Positions 1 to 6,465 of a stretch of 7,416 nucleotides of DNA are shown here, one piece after another. The number at the start of each line of letters is the position of its first letter. Position 1 is the stretch's first letter. A program made the translations under genes and the position numbers. Origin of the DNA: Candidatus Cloacimonas sp. SDB (GTDB lineage Bacteria > Cloacimonadota > Cloacimonadia > Cloacimonadales > TCS61); contig LKUH01000406.1 in assembly GCA_001412425.1 (NCBI GenBank), positions 1 through 7,416 on the forward strand. The letters are read 5' to 3'. The notes beneath the pieces were generated by a model. The model saw nothing but the letters and a program-made list of their open reading frames with translations, did no database searches and was not told the DNA's origin.

Positions 1-1378
1 AAAACTTTTTTAAATATATTGAAAGCATTGCTAGTTTATCAATCTTAAAAACATCACGTATCTGATTAAAATCTTCCTCTTTAATTTCATTATTATTTAT
101 TATCTTATTTAAACCAGCTCGAATAAATCTTATTTTCTTAAATAAATCTTTATCGATTTTCTTAACAACCTCTTTGAATAATAATGTCGGATCAGATATA
201 GTGTTTTCCAGAATTGTTTTAAAATTACTATTATCAGATTCCTGTATCAATTCTTTCGACACGATCCTCCAACCCAAATTACTGTCTTTATCCTCTAATA
301 ACAGTTTAAATCCTTCAACTAAGTAGCTAAAATTCTCAGATTTTGGTTCTCTAACATCAACAAATCCTTTTTTCCTTAGAGCTTTTGATAATCTAAGTAT
401 TTGATCTTTCAAAGGGCATATGATTAAAACTGTAAAATCTTTTTCGTAATTATTGTATATATTCTTGATTTCATTTTCTATACAATACGAAATTTTAGAA
501 TCAAATATTTTAGTATTTACAATTATTTTAGGATTCTCTTCAGATATTTTATCTTTATCCTTAGAGGGAAAATATAAAAATTCTTTATCAGCTCTTGTTT
601 TGAGAAAACCATTTTCTTTAGCTTTATTTACAAAAGAATTAAAAGCGTCAGTTATTACTCTTGTGCATCTTGAACAAAAGGGAAGAGAGAAGCTACTATA
701 TGATCCATCTGAGTATCGTTCTCTAATAATATCTGGTAATGCATATTTGAAATCATATAAAGATTGATCATCATCACCTACGACAAGAATAGGACTTTTC
801 TGGGACAACATATCAATGAATGTAATTTCTAATTTATTAAAATCTTGGTATTCATCAACCAAGATTTGTGAATAAGAAGGTATTTTATTAGGGTTTACTT
901 CCCAATATTTTATAAGTCCATAGATTGTACAATCGGGTCCTACAGAGCGATAATATTTTCTCCTTTTAGAAAAAAAAGATAGTTCTTTATCAGCAGTTAG
1001 CATTTTACAGAGAATTTCCTTAAAATCTACATCTAAACCAGTAAAAATCGAATATTCATCCTTTATGATTTCACATAGTTTCATAGACATTTTATTAACA
1101 CCGGGGAATAAACTCTTTGCAAAACTATGTAAAGTGTGTACCTCTGCTAAACCGTATAAATCTTTTCTCAATTCATTAACCAATTCGTTTATAAATGATA
1201 ATGCCAGATTTTTATCCTTACCTTTTACTAAATTATCCTTACATACCTGTTTAAATAAATGAGATTTTCCTGTTCCTGGACCTGCTAATATAACTTTCTT
1301 TGTGGAATCTGAGCTTAAAATATCATTTGTATATTTATCTCTTTTTTCCATAAATTCTTGGTATGTAATTTCTGACAT
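1..1378 (-). CDS. UvrD/Rep-like superfamily 1 helicase, C-terminus beyond the left edge
   Basis: The minus strand is open from an ATG at 1378 to the window edge, giving 459 residues with no stop. Superfamily 1 helicase motifs appear in order: Walker A GPGTGKS (33-39), a motif Ia-like stretch (58-68), HTLHSFAKSLF (81-91), Walker B ILVDEYQDF (172-180), motif III GDDDQSLYDF (201-210), and LPFCSRC (232-238) where UvrD-type enzymes have their motif IV arginine region. Motifs V and VI should lie beyond the edge. The likely activity is ATP-driven translocation on or unwinding of DNA. The start follows a GGAG sequence by 5 bases and lies 11 bases after the repressor stop, so both genes probably share one transcript. 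Base composition is much more A/T-rich than the transposition genes, suggesting acquired cargo. Helicases of this type occur in repair and in anti-phage systems. No nuclease partner is visible, so the role is unassigned. Confidence 0.85.
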   Translation of the reverse strand, partial: MSEITYQEFMEKRDKYTNDILSSDSTKKVILAGPGTGKSHLFKQVCKDNLVKGKDKNLALSFINELVNELRKDLYGLAEVHTLHSFAKSLFPGVNKMSMKLCEIIKDEYSIFTGLDVDFKEILCKMLTADKELSFFSKRRKYYRSVGPDCTIYGLIKYWEVNPNKIPSYSQILVDEYQDFNKLEITFIDMLSQKSPILVVGDDDQSLYDFKYALPDIIRERYSDGSYSSFSLPFCSRCTRVITDAFNSFVNKAKENGFLKTRADKEFLYFPSKDKDKISEENPKIIVNTKIFDSKISYCIENEIKNIYNNYEKDFTVLIICPLKDQILRLSKALRKKGFVDVREPKSENFSYLVEGFKLLLEDKDSNLGWRIVSKELIQESDNSNFKTILENTISDPTLLFKEVVKKIDKDLFKKIRFIRAGLNKIINNNEIKEEDFNQIRDVFKIDKLAMLSIYLKKF

Positions 1379-1389
1379 AATTTCTCCAT

Positions 1390-2118
1390 TTATACAACTC
1401 TAAACAATAATGCCATCTCTCCTAATATTCTAAAAGTCTCTAGTTCATACTCATCAAGGATTATCACATCAAACTCCTGATTTAAAGGTCTTAGAATTAC
1501 ACGTTTTTTCTCAGGATTAAACTGGACTTTCTTGAGTGTAATACCATCCGGTGTTTGACAGGCACAGATTTTACCATCTAATTTTCCCATATCCGGAGTT
1601 TCATGAATTATCACAATATCACCATCGGATATCCTGGGAGTCATACTATTACCATTAACTCTTAAGGCGCAATAACTTTTTTCCTGATCGGATAAATAAG
1701 CTCTGGGAATCTCAATATACTTCATAGGTTCTTTATCATGAGATTCTATCGGATCACCTGCTGCAATCTCTCCATAAATAGGTAAAGTAATGTTTCTGGA
1801 TTCAAAAGGATTCAGTTTGTATTTTCTGGCAAATCCGTTACCCGATAATTCAGAAACTCCCTGTTCATTTTTTCCACCTACCAACTTTCCATCAGAGCCA
1901 GAAATAAACATTTCACCCTTACCGGTTATTAACCAGTTAAGATTCAGTCCATATACTTCATTGATGCGAGCCATAGCGGGTGGGGAAGGCTTGCTGGGTT
2001 TTATGCGATTGACCCAATCGGAAACATTGCCCTGAGTAACCTCAATAGCCTTTGCAAACTCGGATTTCTTTATTCCCAGCACATTTAGAAAAGCAACCAG
2101 CCTGTCTTTCATATCCAT
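1390..2118 (-). CDS. CI/LexA-type phage repressor with HTH and S24 peptidase domains
   Basis: This 242-residue protein has an N-terminal Cro/CI-type helix-turn-helix (about 5-65, core around SEFAKAIEVTQGNVSDWV at 19-36). A linker leads to a C-terminal S24 peptidase domain (about 112-240). Visible catalytic features are an Ala-Gly cleavage site within GEIAAGDP (A120-G121), the nucleophile in NGNSM (S158) and the general base in TLKKV (K196). Family knowledge says RecA filaments stimulate self-cleavage at the Ala-Gly bond, separating the DNA-binding and dimerisation domains, so SOS induction of the prophage is likely. The ATG at 2118 follows GGAG by 5 bases; a second ATG at residue 3 is less well spaced. 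It is divergent from the early operon and probably controls both it and its own promoter. Mu's own c repressor lacks an S24 domain, so this immunity module is of a different type. Confidence 0.93.
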   Translation of the reverse strand: MDMKDRLVAFLNVLGIKKSEFAKAIEVTQGNVSDWVNRIKPSKPSPPAMARINEVYGLNLNWLITGKGEMFISGSDGKLVGGKNEQGVSELSGNGFARKYKLNPFESRNITLPIYGEIAAGDPIESHDKEPMKYIEIPRAYLSDQEKSYCALRVNGNSMTPRISDGDIVIIHETPDMGKLDGKICACQTPDGITLKKVQFNPEKKRVILRPLNQEFDVIILDEYELETFRILGEMALLFRVV

Positions 2119-2193
2119 TTCATCTCCTATTTTGCCCTTAAAAACAGCTAAATTCTTTTACCGCAAGCGACTGCGAATGATGGCAGTTTTTCC

Positions 2194-2222
2194 TTGACTG
2201 CTTCGCAGGAATATCATTTTAT
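2194..2222 (+). promoter_or_regulatory. candidate early promoter (-35 TTGACT, -10 TTTTAT)
   Basis: TTGACT at 2194-2199 matches the sigma-70 -35 consensus at five of six positions. A 17-base spacer leads to TTTTAT at 2217-2222, which matches the -10 at four of six. The spacer contains the inverted repeat CTGCTTCGCAG, a sensible place for a repressor to block RNA polymerase. Transcription would start roughly 55-60 bases before the first early gene. This is a consensus match by eye only. Confidence 0.45.
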
Positions 2223-2226
2223 CGCT

Positions 2227-2236
2227 TCGTATACGA
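2227..2236. repeat. perfect 10-base palindrome TCGTATACGA
   Basis: TCGTATACGA equals its own reverse complement and lies just downstream of the candidate early promoter -10. It overlaps a degenerate copy of the TGCGAA motif, read as TTCGTA. A palindrome between divergent regulator genes is a plausible dimer-binding operator, but a 10-base palindrome can also arise by chance. Confidence 0.4.
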
Positions 2237-2266
2237 CATGTACTGCAACATTGCGAAGAATGTCAA
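2237..2266 (-). promoter_or_regulatory. candidate repressor promoter (-35 TTGACA on minus strand)
   Basis: The minus strand reads a perfect TTGACA from 2266 to 2261. The best nearby -10 is TACATG at 2242-2237, after an 18-base spacer, matching only three of six positions. A copy of the TGCGAA motif (2252-2257) sits in the spacer, as expected for a regulated promoter. The weak -10 makes this tentative. TAAAAT at 2221-2216 on the same strand is a better -10 but has no well-placed -35. Confidence 0.25.
2246..2258 (+). repeat. 13-base direct repeat, copy 1 (CAACATTGCGAAG)
   Basis: CAACATTGCGAAG occurs here, upstream of the first early gene, and again exactly at 2509-2521 at that gene's 3' end. 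It contains the TGCGAA motif found repeatedly in the switch region. It may be a full operator or MuA-contact site, or a trace of a local duplication. Confidence 0.5.
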
Positions 2267-2286
2267 TAAAAAAATAGGAGGCGCAT

Positions 2287-2529
2287 ATGAGATCACCCTA
2301 CAAACCAGCAGAGATCAAAGCGGCTATGGCACTTAAAAGTATTACTACCATTGGTTTAGCACGTCAAATGGATATTTCCAGAAGAACTTTAGATTATTTT
2401 ATAAATGGAGGGATGGGAATGAATCGGGGAGAGGAATTTTTGCAGATTTTGCAACCTGAATTAGCTGAAATAGGCAAAATAGACCAGAGAATCAAGAGAC
2501 GCAAACTTCAACATTGCGAAGTGAGATGA
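2287..2529 (+). CDS. small Ner/Cro-like HTH DNA-binding protein
   Basis: This 80-residue protein is the first gene rightward of the switch. Residues 20-40 (core GLARQMDISRRTLDYFI, 23-39) look like a helix-turn-helix, and the C-terminus is basic with KIDQRIKRRK at 64-73. Size and position match Mu Ner (75 residues), a negative regulator that damps repressor and early transcription during lytic growth, so a similar role is inferred by synteny and not by clear sequence identity. The ATG follows AGGAGG (2276-2281) by 5 bases, one of the strongest ribosome binding sites in the window. Its TGA overlaps the transposase ATG as ATGA, implying coupled translation. A general Cro-type regulator is an equally fair description. 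Confidence 0.75.
   Translation: MRSPYKPAEIKAAMALKSITTIGLARQMDISRRTLDYFINGGMGMNRGEEFLQILQPELAEIGKIDQRIKRRKLQHCEVR
2509..2521 (+). repeat. 13-base direct repeat, copy 2 (CAACATTGCGAAG)
   Basis: This is an exact second copy of the sequence at 2246-2258, placed at the 3' end of the Ner-like gene and just before the transposase start. A regulator bound here could act as a roadblock or secondary operator. Being inside coding sequence, it could also be coincidental. Confidence 0.45.
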
Positions 2530-4520
2530 TTATGAAGTGCAGAGAATTATCACTCGATGGTATACAACAATGCTTTTCAATCAGTAGATCCTCTGCATAC
2601 AGGCAGGCGAAGCGGAAAGGCTGGAAGTCCCAAATGAAGCCGCTGGAAAAGGGTGGTCGTCAGATTTACTTCTTAGTACCGGAAAATGAGATTCCCGAAA
2701 AAGCTGTTTCTAAAAGAAAAAAGAAACCACCGGAAGTAGCTGAAGCTGAGGTAGTGAAATATGATCCGACAATTCCTGATTTAACACCATCAATCAAAGT
2801 ACCCGAGCATGAGTTGTATCGAGCTCAGTTAAAAGCTGCTCTTTGCGAAAAACTTCTTACCGAATTTAAGAACGGCGATGCTAAGATAAAAGTCCTAAGT
2901 GATATTTTAGAAGCATATAACAGCGGATATCTGCTTCCTGAACTTTATAAACTGGAAGGCAGAAGAACAGAAAGGACTCTTAGAATCTGGCTTAAAACTT
3001 ATGAAGAATCCGATAGAGACTTCAAATCACTGGTAAGATTATCCAAAGCATCTTCTTACAAAAAAGCTACTGAAGTTGAACAGAATTTCCTGTTAGGACT
3101 TTTGCTGGATGCCAATAAAATAAAAATCGGTTCTGCCATCAGGAAGCTGAAGCAGCTGCATAGATTGAAGGCAATCGAATCTCCCACCAGCGAGAGAGCT
3201 CTGCGCAGGTGGGTAGAAAGCTGGAGAGACGAGCATAGCCAGCAGTGGAATCTTCTGCGCAAAGGTAAAAAATACTCTAAGGATAAGGGTATATTGAGCC
3301 TGCTGCGAGATGAAGTATTAGAGGTTGGTGACGTCTGGGTAGCGGATGGACACAAATTGGCATTTGATATTATCGATCCTATCTCAGGTAAACCTAAACG
3401 TATGATGCTGATTCTATTCTTTGATTGGGGATCGAGATATCCCGTTGGCGCTTCAATTGCCAATTCTGAAGATTCAGAACACATATTATTGGCTCTTCGC
3501 AACGGCATCCTGCACTGGGGAGGAAAACCAAAATTTGTCTATCTGGATAACGGTAAAGCCTTCAAATCAAAATTATTTCATGAGAAATGGGAAAATCACG
3601 ATTTCGAGAAAGAGTTATGCGGTATCTTTCCCAGATTGGATATTGAAGTTGAGTTTGCCAAAGCCTATAATGCCAGAGCTAAAGTGGTAGAGAGATTTTT
3701 CAGAACCTTTCAGGAAGATTTTGAAAGGTATATGGACACCTTCAGGGGATCAGGCATAGCTGATAAACCAGCTTTCTTAATGAGAAACGAGAAGTGGATT
3801 AAATCATTGCGCAGACGAGAACCACTAAGCTTAGATCAAGCTAAACAGTTAATGTCAGTTTATATTCAAGATTATTATGGCAAAACTCCTCATGGCGGTC
3901 TGGCAGGTAAAACCCCTCTGGAAGTATTTCAAGCGGCAAAGGTTCCTGCAGATCGTAAAATTGAAAGCTCAGAGCTTAATTTCATGCTGCTCAAAATAGA
4001 GCAAAGAACAGTAAATGCCAACGGTATTCAACTGGCAAACATCATCTTCTATAATGACCATTTAATGCAGTTTGTGGGCAAGAAGGTTTACCTCCGCTAC
4101 GATTTGATGGATATGAGATCGATTCTGGTTTATGATGAGGATGAGAAACTGATCTGTCAGGCATTTGCCCGTAAATCTAGCCATCCCTTTGTCGAATTAG
4201 CCAAAGACAAGCCGATGGTAAGAAGGCAGTGGCAGAAACAACTGGCACACCAACGCAAACTTGAGAAGACTCTTAAAGAAAGCTCTGCTGCCATCAGGAA
4301 GCAGGTAGATGATGCCACAAGCGAATTCATGATACCCCATATTAAAATGAACAAAAAGATTTTCAACAATACACCGCTGATTCAGCACAACGTACCAGCC
4401 GATCCCGATGTTAATATAGAAAACCTATCACACGAACCAAAGATAGTACCGCAGCGGCTTAGTGAAGAAGAACAAGGCATAAAAGCATTAGATAAATTAT
4501 TTAATAAAATCGGAATTTAG
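2526..4520 (+). CDS. MuA-type DDE transposase
   Basis: The product is 664 residues from the ATG at 2526, close to the 663 of Mu A. Residues about 8-58 match the Mu-type N-terminal winged HTH (RQAKRKGWKSQ at 27-37, then EKGGRQIYFLV). Residues about 90-240 correspond to the end-binding domain. The RNase H-like core follows, with catalytic residues D274 (VADGH), D341 (LDNGKA) and E389 (KVVERFF). A beta-barrel domain (about 485-548) and a basic, helical C-terminal segment (about 563-592) come next; in Mu such a segment contacts MuB. It should bind the prophage ends and carry out cleavage and strand transfer. The frame can be extended to a TTG at 2514, but the ATG forms an ATGA overlap with the preceding stop, so I prefer it. 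No clear ClpX tag like Mu's QNRRKKAI is seen at the end. Confidence 0.95.
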   Translation: MIMKCRELSLDGIQQCFSISRSSAYRQAKRKGWKSQMKPLEKGGRQIYFLVPENEIPEKAVSKRKKKPPEVAEAEVVKYDPTIPDLTPSIKVPEHELYRAQLKAALCEKLLTEFKNGDAKIKVLSDILEAYNSGYLLPELYKLEGRRTERTLRIWLKTYEESDRDFKSLVRLSKASSYKKATEVEQNFLLGLLLDANKIKIGSAIRKLKQLHRLKAIESPTSERALRRWVESWRDEHSQQWNLLRKGKKYSKDKGILSLLRDEVLEVGDVWVADGHKLAFDIIDPISGKPKRMMLILFFDWGSRYPVGASIANSEDSEHILLALRNGILHWGGKPKFVYLDNGKAFKSKLFHEKWENHDFEKELCGIFPRLDIEVEFAKAYNARAKVVERFFRTFQEDFERYMDTFRGSGIADKPAFLMRNEKWIKSLRRREPLSLDQAKQLMSVYIQDYYGKTPHGGLAGKTPLEVFQAAKVPADRKIESSELNFMLLKIEQRTVNANGIQLANIIFYNDHLMQFVGKKVYLRYDLMDMRSILVYDEDEKLICQAFARKSSHPFVELAKDKPMVRRQWQKQLAHQRKLEKTLKESSAAIRKQVDDATSEFMIPHIKMNKKIFNNTPLIQHNVPADPDVNIENLSHEPKIVPQRLSEEEQGIKALDKLFNKIGI

Positions 4521-4529
4521 GAGATCAAA

Positions 4530-5249
4530 ATGAAAGAGTACGCGCTGGTAAAAACCCAAAACGTAAAAGAAGCAGAACAATTGATTCGTTATCTGTATGA
4601 AAGACCTGTTACCGAAATGGTCGGTCTGGGTCTCATCTACGGACCTCCCGGTCTTGGAAAAAGCAGATTTGCAAGGCAGACAGCTATCCAGAAAGATTAT
4701 ATCTATCTGAGACTGGAAGCTACCATGACAGTTAAAAGTTTCGCAATTAAACTGCTTGAGATGATCCACTTCCACTTCGGCATGCCCAAAATGAGATTTA
4801 GAGGAACTGCTAATGAAATCTTCAACCGCTCGCTTACGATTATGCACAATTATCCTAATACGGTGATAATAATCGATGAGATCGATTATGCTTTTAAATC
4901 CAGGAAAATCTTAGGTAGTATTCGAGATATTGTGGATGAGACTCTTGCGATTGTGGTTCTGGTGGGAATGGCAGATGCCAAAGAGAAACTCTTATTAGCT
5001 GACAGTCACTATTTTGACCGCTGTAATTTCTTCTGCGAATTCAGAAAACTGGATCAGGAAGATACTCATCTGCTTTGCAGAGAAATCTGTGATGTGGAAC
5101 TGGATACGGATCTGATTAAACATATAGCATCCAAGACCAAGGGCAATATTCGGAAATTGGTTAAAATATTATATTCGGTAGAGAATATAGCCAAAACCGA
5201 TAATCTTGCTCAGATCGGACTGCGTGATGCGAAAAATTTAGCAATCTAA
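4530..5249 (+). CDS. MuB-type AAA+ ATPase, transposition target selector
   Basis: This 239-residue AAA+ ATPase has Walker A GPPGLGKS (38-45), Walker B TVIIIDE (111-117), a sensor 1-like VGMAD (145-149), a candidate arginine finger R164, and a sensor 2-like GNIRKLVK (205-212). Its place directly after the transposase identifies it as the MuB partner. Members of the family form ATP-dependent filaments on DNA, deliver target DNA to the transposase and give target immunity. It is shorter than Mu B (312 residues): the Walker A motif lies so near the N-terminus that the HTH domain preceding the ATPase in Mu B appears absent. The ATG follows AGGAG by about 6 bases, and only nine bases separate it from the transposase stop, consistent with one operon. 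Confidence 0.92.
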   Translation: MKEYALVKTQNVKEAEQLIRYLYERPVTEMVGLGLIYGPPGLGKSRFARQTAIQKDYIYLRLEATMTVKSFAIKLLEMIHFHFGMPKMRFRGTANEIFNRSLTIMHNYPNTVIIIDEIDYAFKSRKILGSIRDIVDETLAIVVLVGMADAKEKLLLADSHYFDRCNFFCEFRKLDQEDTHLLCREICDVELDTDLIKHIASKTKGNIRKLVKILYSVENIAKTDNLAQIGLRDAKNLAI

Positions 5250-5261
5250 TTAGGAGAACAA

Positions 5262-6356
5262 ATGGAGATATCAAATTTCAAAAAGGTCAGAAATTTTATC
5301 GAGTATTTTCGCAAACCTTTCAGTGCCGATATTGTCAGCTCTGAAACCGGACTTACTCAAAATCAGGTTACCAGAGTTTTGGGAAAAATGAAGAAGATGG
5401 GCATGATCAAAAGGCTGCCAATGTCTATCAATGGCAAGTTTGCTATCTATGTCCAAGAATTGGATTATATTGAGGAGAACCCGGTTAACAGCTACAATTA
5501 TGAACTTAATTTCCTGAATGATATGTTAAAGAAACTCAGAACCGGCAATTACAGCAGTACCAGGCAATTGGAAGCTGTATTAAAAGCTGATAGACGCAAA
5601 GTAACCAGATATCTGGCAGCGCTATGTTCGATTGGCATGGTCGGACTGGTAGAGGGGAAATATAAGATTTTAAAGAAGTTGGATCTGGTATTGGTAGGCA
5701 GCAAGGTAGATAAAGACATATTAAAAAAATTGCGTGATGATGCAGAAGGAGTAGAAATGACTAAAAGAGATACAATTATTAAAGATGCAAACGGCAGAGA
5801 ATATCCGGCAAAGATACTGGATCCTCAGATTGTAAAGAGACACAACCTGGTTAATAGAGTAATAGGCAGAGCAGCGCGTCTGCATGATAAAATCGCCTTT
5901 GAAAAGCAGAGAATGGCAGAAGAGATCGATAAATATTTAGCTCAGACAGCAGAGCAGTATGGAGAGCAGTGGAAAGGCAATGCGGAGCTGGTATCCTTTG
6001 ACGGTAAATATAAAATCGAAGTCAGAAACCGAGAGAGAATAGAATTTGATGAGAAGCTCCAAATAGCTAAACAGAAGATCGATGATTGTCTCAAACGCTG
6101 GACTCAGGATTCCAACGTAAACCTGCAGGCAGTTATCAATGAAGCCTTCCAAGTGGATAAGAAAGGCGAGATCGCCAAACACAGAATCCTCGCCCTGCGC
6201 AAATACAATATCAAAGACAAGAACTGGAAGCAGGCTATGCAGCTTATCGATGAAGCGATTCAGGTAACCTCCACAAAACAGTATATTGCCTTCTACAAGC
6301 GGTCAGGCAAAAACAAACCATTCCAGCTTATATCGCTGAATTTCAGCGCAATATAG
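5262..6356 (+). CDS. DUF3164-family phage protein with N-terminal double winged-helix extension
   Basis: The full frame gives 364 residues. Residues about 166-364 match the DUF3164 family of Mu-like phages, often misnamed sulfate transporter in databases. Recognisable features are DANGREYPA (174-182), a helical segment ending in AEQYGEQW, LVSFDGKYKI (243-252), a conserved NEAFQVDKKGEI stretch, and an ending like YIAFYKRSGKNKPFQLISL. The family's function is unknown; it is a soluble protein of the early transposition region. The first 165 residues are extra and contain two winged-HTH-like segments: about 5-65 (ADIVSSETGLTQNQVTRVL) and about 88-137 (TRQLEAVLKADRRKVTRYL). This suggests a DNA-binding regulator fused to DUF3164. 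The gene starts 12 bases after the ATPase stop behind an AGGAG. A well-formed internal start at 5757 may yield the DUF3164 part alone. Confidence 0.85.
   Translation: MEISNFKKVRNFIEYFRKPFSADIVSSETGLTQNQVTRVLGKMKKMGMIKRLPMSINGKFAIYVQELDYIEENPVNSYNYELNFLNDMLKKLRTGNYSSTRQLEAVLKADRRKVTRYLAALCSIGMVGLVEGKYKILKKLDLVLVGSKVDKDILKKLRDDAEGVEMTKRDTIIKDANGREYPAKILDPQIVKRHNLVNRVIGRAARLHDKIAFEKQRMAEEIDKYLAQTAEQYGEQWKGNAELVSFDGKYKIEVRNRERIEFDEKLQIAKQKIDDCLKRWTQDSNVNLQAVINEAFQVDKKGEIAKHRILALRKYNIKDKNWKQAMQLIDEAIQVTSTKQYIAFYKRSGKNKPFQLISLNFSAI
5747..5759 (+). promoter_or_regulatory. internal ribosome binding site and ATG
   Basis: AGGAG at 5747-5751 lies 5 bases before an in-frame ATG at 5757-5759, inside the double-winged-helix/DUF3164 gene. 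It is as good as the start sites of the neighbouring genes. Translation from here would give 199 residues, the usual size of DUF3164 proteins (about 200). It is either a working second start or the fossil start of a gene fused to its upstream neighbour. Confidence 0.6.
5757..6356 (+). CDS. alternative short product: stand-alone DUF3164 protein (internal start)
   Basis: Same frame as the 5262 gene, beginning at its residue 166. The 199-residue product opens with MTKRDTIIKDANGREYPA, which resembles the start of ordinary DUF3164 proteins, and covers the whole domain. If both starts are used, the element makes a long DNA-binding form and a short form lacking the winged helices, which could compete or form mixed complexes. 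The sequence supports the site; whether it is used is unknown. Confidence 0.45.
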   Translation: MTKRDTIIKDANGREYPAKILDPQIVKRHNLVNRVIGRAARLHDKIAFEKQRMAEEIDKYLAQTAEQYGEQWKGNAELVSFDGKYKIEVRNRERIEFDEKLQIAKQKIDDCLKRWTQDSNVNLQAVINEAFQVDKKGEIAKHRILALRKYNIKDKNWKQAMQLIDEAIQVTSTKQYIAFYKRSGKNKPFQLISLNFSAI

Positions 6357-6380
6357 TTACTAAAGAAGTTTGAATATTGA

Positions 6381-6407
6381 GCTCCTGATTCGGGAGTGTT
6401 TTCTTTT
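6381..6407 (+). terminator. rho-independent terminator 1 after the early operon
   Basis: GCTCCTG (6381-6387) pairs with CGGGAGT (6391-6397) through a three-base ATT loop. The seven pairs include two G-T wobbles. GTTTTCTTTT follows at 6398-6407. It begins 24 bases after the stop of the DUF3164 gene, the usual position for an operon terminator. Confidence 0.7.
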
Positions 6408-6427
6408 GCGCTTAAATTTTGGTAACT

Positions 6428-6465
6428 ATGGGCATCACTGTTTGACTCTGATGCCCATTTTGTTT
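6428..6465 (+). terminator. rho-independent terminator 2, perfect 10-base stem
   Basis: ATGGGCATCA (6428-6437) and TGATGCCCAT (6449-6458) are perfect reverse complements around an 11-base loop, followed by TTTGTTT. Together with the hairpin at 6381-6407 it makes a tandem stop between the transposition operon and the next cluster. The next ATG is only 33 bases beyond the stem, so the hairpin might also act as an attenuator or antitermination target. A TTGACT at 6442-6447 in the loop could be a -35, but no convincing -10 follows. Confidence 0.8.

Larger units (their letters stand above)
2119..2286. promoter_or_regulatory. divergent operator/promoter switch region
   Basis: This 168-base gap separates the leftward repressor and rightward early operon. 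It contains TGCGAA at 2172-2177 and 2252-2257, its complement TTCGCA at 2202-2207, and a one-mismatch version TTCGTA at 2226-2231. Their centres are 30, 24 and 26 bases apart. The inverted pair CTGC-TTC-GCAG spans 2198-2208. Position and repeats suggest operators for the S24 repressor and the Ner/Cro-like protein. In Mu the equivalent region is also the internal activation sequence bound by the MuA N-terminal domain, so a double role is possible. The assignment of proteins to sites is inferred. Confidence 0.6.

Noticed and set aside
453..767. Plus-strand open frame of 104 codons
   Set aside because: It lies wholly opposite the helicase, which has full superfamily 1 motifs; this frame has no recognisable domain and no good ribosome binding site.
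1065..1262. Plus-strand open frame of 65 codons
   Set aside because: It is antisense to the helicase N-terminal region between Walker A and Walker B and has low-complexity content only.
1..1378. Assignment of the helicase as GajB of a Gabija system
   Set aside because: GajB is a UvrD-like helicase, but no GajA-type ATPase/TOPRIM gene is next to it; the preceding gene is a repressor and the gene is incomplete.
1790..2035. Plus-strand open frame of 81 codons
   Set aside because: It is antisense to the repressor, whose HTH and linker are clear on the minus strand.
3056..3508. Minus-strand open frame of 150 codons
   Set aside because: It is antisense to the catalytic core of the transposase, which carries the DDE residues; no domain is recognisable in this frame.
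4497..4847. Minus-strand open frame of 116 codons
   Set aside because: It is antisense to the MuB-type ATPase including its Walker motifs; no independent coding signal.
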